Shown piece after piece: positions 62,838 through 64,000 of a DNA stretch of 64,000 nt; positions within the stretch are counted from its first letter, which is position 1; each line of letters starts with the position of its first letter. The notes beneath the pieces are model-generated. The model was given only the letters and a program-made list of their open reading frames with translations. It was not told the origin of the DNA and did not search any database. The stretch comes from UBA6814 sp040753075 (GTDB lineage: Bacteria; Desulfobacterota; Desulfovibrionia; Desulfovibrionales; Desulfovibrionaceae), in contig JBFMHA010000007.1 of assembly GCA_040753075.1 (NCBI GenBank), positions 1 to 64,000 of the forward strand, written 5' to 3'. The translations under genes and the position numbers were made by a program.

Positions 62838-64000
62838 ATGGACCGCGCCGCAGCCATGCTGGGCCGGGTGCTGGCGGTCCTGCCCGGGACCGCGGCCGCA
62901 GTCCGGGAGCACGGCCGCGAGCGCCTGGCGGACTACGCCGCCGCTCTCCTGGCCCCCGCCGGGCCGGGCCTGCAGTCCCGCGACGACCTCCTGGACGAGG
63001 CCGGGGCCGAGGCCCGGCGACTGCTCGGGCCGGATGCCGCCCAGGCCCTGGTCCGCGCCCTGGACGTCCATCCCGCGGTCCTCACCGCCAACCACCATGG
63101 CGCGGATTTCCTGGCCCAGTCCGTCCAGGGCACCCTGCTCACGGCCCTGCCCGCCCTGCTCGGGGACGCATCCGGCCGTGCCGTGCCGGTGCTGGCCTGC
63201 GGCGCGGTGCCCCTGGGCAGCTTCACCTTTCCCCGGGGCGTCCTGCTCGCCCGGCGGCCGGCCCCGGGCCCGGAGGATGATTCCCGGGCCTGGCCGGCCG
63301 GACTCAAGGTCCCGCTCTTCCCCTGGAAGTACCGGTACACCCAGGTCCTGGCCGCGCCTCCCCTGACCCGGGAGCAGTTGGTCCGGGCCAGGTCCGCGGC
63401 CGCGGGCCTGTTTCAGGCCGGGAGCATCGGCCGGGCCGAGGCCCGGGCGCTGGACGTCATCCTCGCCGAGGACTACGGCCACCCGGCGGTGCTGTCCTTG
63501 CCCTGCTATTCGGACCAGGCCGCGGTGCTCAACTCCCGGCTCTGGGGCCGGCTGTTCCGGGACCCGGAGGCGGGCAACGGCTCCCGCCTGGTCTACCTGG
63601 AGCTGGAGCGCCTGGCCGCCCGGCTCCTGGCCCGTGACCTGGCCGACCCGCGCAGCCTGTTCCATGCGGTGCTCCTGGACCCCGGGCTGCGGGGCGCGGT
63701 GCTGGAGTCCCTGGACCGGGCCGTGGGCTGCTGGGATCTGGAGCGGCTGGCCGGGCTGGCGGCCGGGAAGGGGAACGGGCAGGGCGCCGACGCCTTGCGC
63801 GGCAGCGGTACGGCGTTTTTCTGGGGCCGGGACGGCAAGGGCCGCAAGGTTCCCCTGCATCTGGCCCGGGAGGCGGGGCGGACCTGGCTGCGCGGCCGGG
63901 GCCTGGGGGAGGAGGCGGTGGAGGTGGAGCTGGCCGCGGAGTCCCTCGTCGCGGCCCTGGCCGCGGGCCGCATCCTTCCCGGGCTGTTCGCGGCCTACGG
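62838..64000 (+). CDS. Hypothetical protein, truncated by window edge
   Basis: The frame opens at ATG 62838, 12 bp after the sensor-MFS gene, and runs without a stop off the right edge (at least 387 aa). The sequence includes VLTANHHGADFLAQSVQGTL, FTFPRGVLLARRPA, ILAEDYGHPAVLSLPCYSDQ and RLVYLELERLAARLLARDLA. The ANHHG and GSFTFPRG spots look conserved, but I do not recognise a family. Its spacing indicates an operon with the sensor-MFS gene. Confidence 0.65.
   Translation, partial: MDRAAAMLGRVLAVLPGTAAAVREHGRERLADYAAALLAPAGPGLQSRDDLLDEAGAEARRLLGPDAAQALVRALDVHPAVLTANHHGADFLAQSVQGTLLTALPALLGDASGRAVPVLACGAVPLGSFTFPRGVLLARRPAPGPEDDSRAWPAGLKVPLFPWKYRYTQVLAAPPLTREQLVRARSAAAGLFQAGSIGRAEARALDVILAEDYGHPAVLSLPCYSDQAAVLNSRLWGRLFRDPEAGNGSRLVYLELERLAARLLARDLADPRSLFHAVLLDPGLRGAVLESLDRAVGCWDLERLAGLAAGKGNGQGADALRGSGTAFFWGRDGKGRKVPLHLAREAGRTWLRGRGLGEEAVEVELAAESLVAALAAGRILPGLFAAY

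Noticed and set aside
60171..63860. Very long minus-strand frame extending upstream of the NTT/HEAT gene
   Set aside because: It is antisense to the sensor-MFS gene, low in complexity (Gly/Gln/His-rich) and reflects high GC at third codon positions.

Overview
The window is GC-rich, densely packed bacterial DNA. The gene mix (many receiver/kinase genes, a HBM-type chemoreceptor, GGDEF and HD-GYP proteins, a SulP permease, a DUF3795 protein, TrmFO) suggests a Desulfovibrio-like member of the Desulfobacterota. That placement is an inference with moderate confidence.

Positions 1-9763 look like an integrated phage satellite (PICI-like element), almost all on the minus strand. It has a tyrosine integrase, an AlpA-like regulator, a prim-pol and a P-loop helicase, an origin-like structure (three 9-bp iterons on each side of an AT-rich core), a P27 terminase small subunit, two Mor-like activators and an HK97-type capsid protein. 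No portal, large terminase or tail gene is present. A GNAT toxin/antitoxin-like pair and tandem-repeat DNA lie at its left end. The left boundary is not in the window.

Positions 9764-23418 form a second island, bounded by two 56-bp direct repeats that are 3' fragments of a tRNA gene. It contains almost only a complete type I-E CRISPR-Cas system: cas3, then cse1-cse2-cas7-cas5-cas6e-cas1-cas2, a leader with a near-perfect IHF site, and an array of 62 repeats and 61 spacers. Between cas3 and cse1 lies a degenerate mini-CRISPR (pseudo-repeat, 32-nt pseudo-spacer, pseudo-repeat) with its own promoter. The first 17 nt of its pseudo-spacer match, with one mismatch at position 6, a site immediately downstream with an AAG PAM. 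That site covers the TTGACA box of a second promoter. This is the architecture of a crRNA-like repressor such as CreA of CreTA modules or a cas autoregulator, and it is the most interesting object in the window.

Positions 23419-64000 look like ordinary chromosome. They hold a diguanylate cyclase, a glycosidase-like lipoprotein, NUDIX-trmFO-DUF3795, an orphan peptide-ABC ATPase, and an MCP with an HD-GYP protein. Next comes an unusual signalling cluster with two PPDK-like proteins lacking the TIM-barrel domain, three receiver-only regulators and two histidine kinases. A SulP permease lies among them. Hsp20, gmd, thiE-thiM-MFS, a small gene abutting a 151-bp MITE-like element, a lytic transglycosylase, and a group with a cNMP-binding protein, an NTT/HEAT fusion and a sensor-MFS fusion follow. 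The last gene runs off the right edge.
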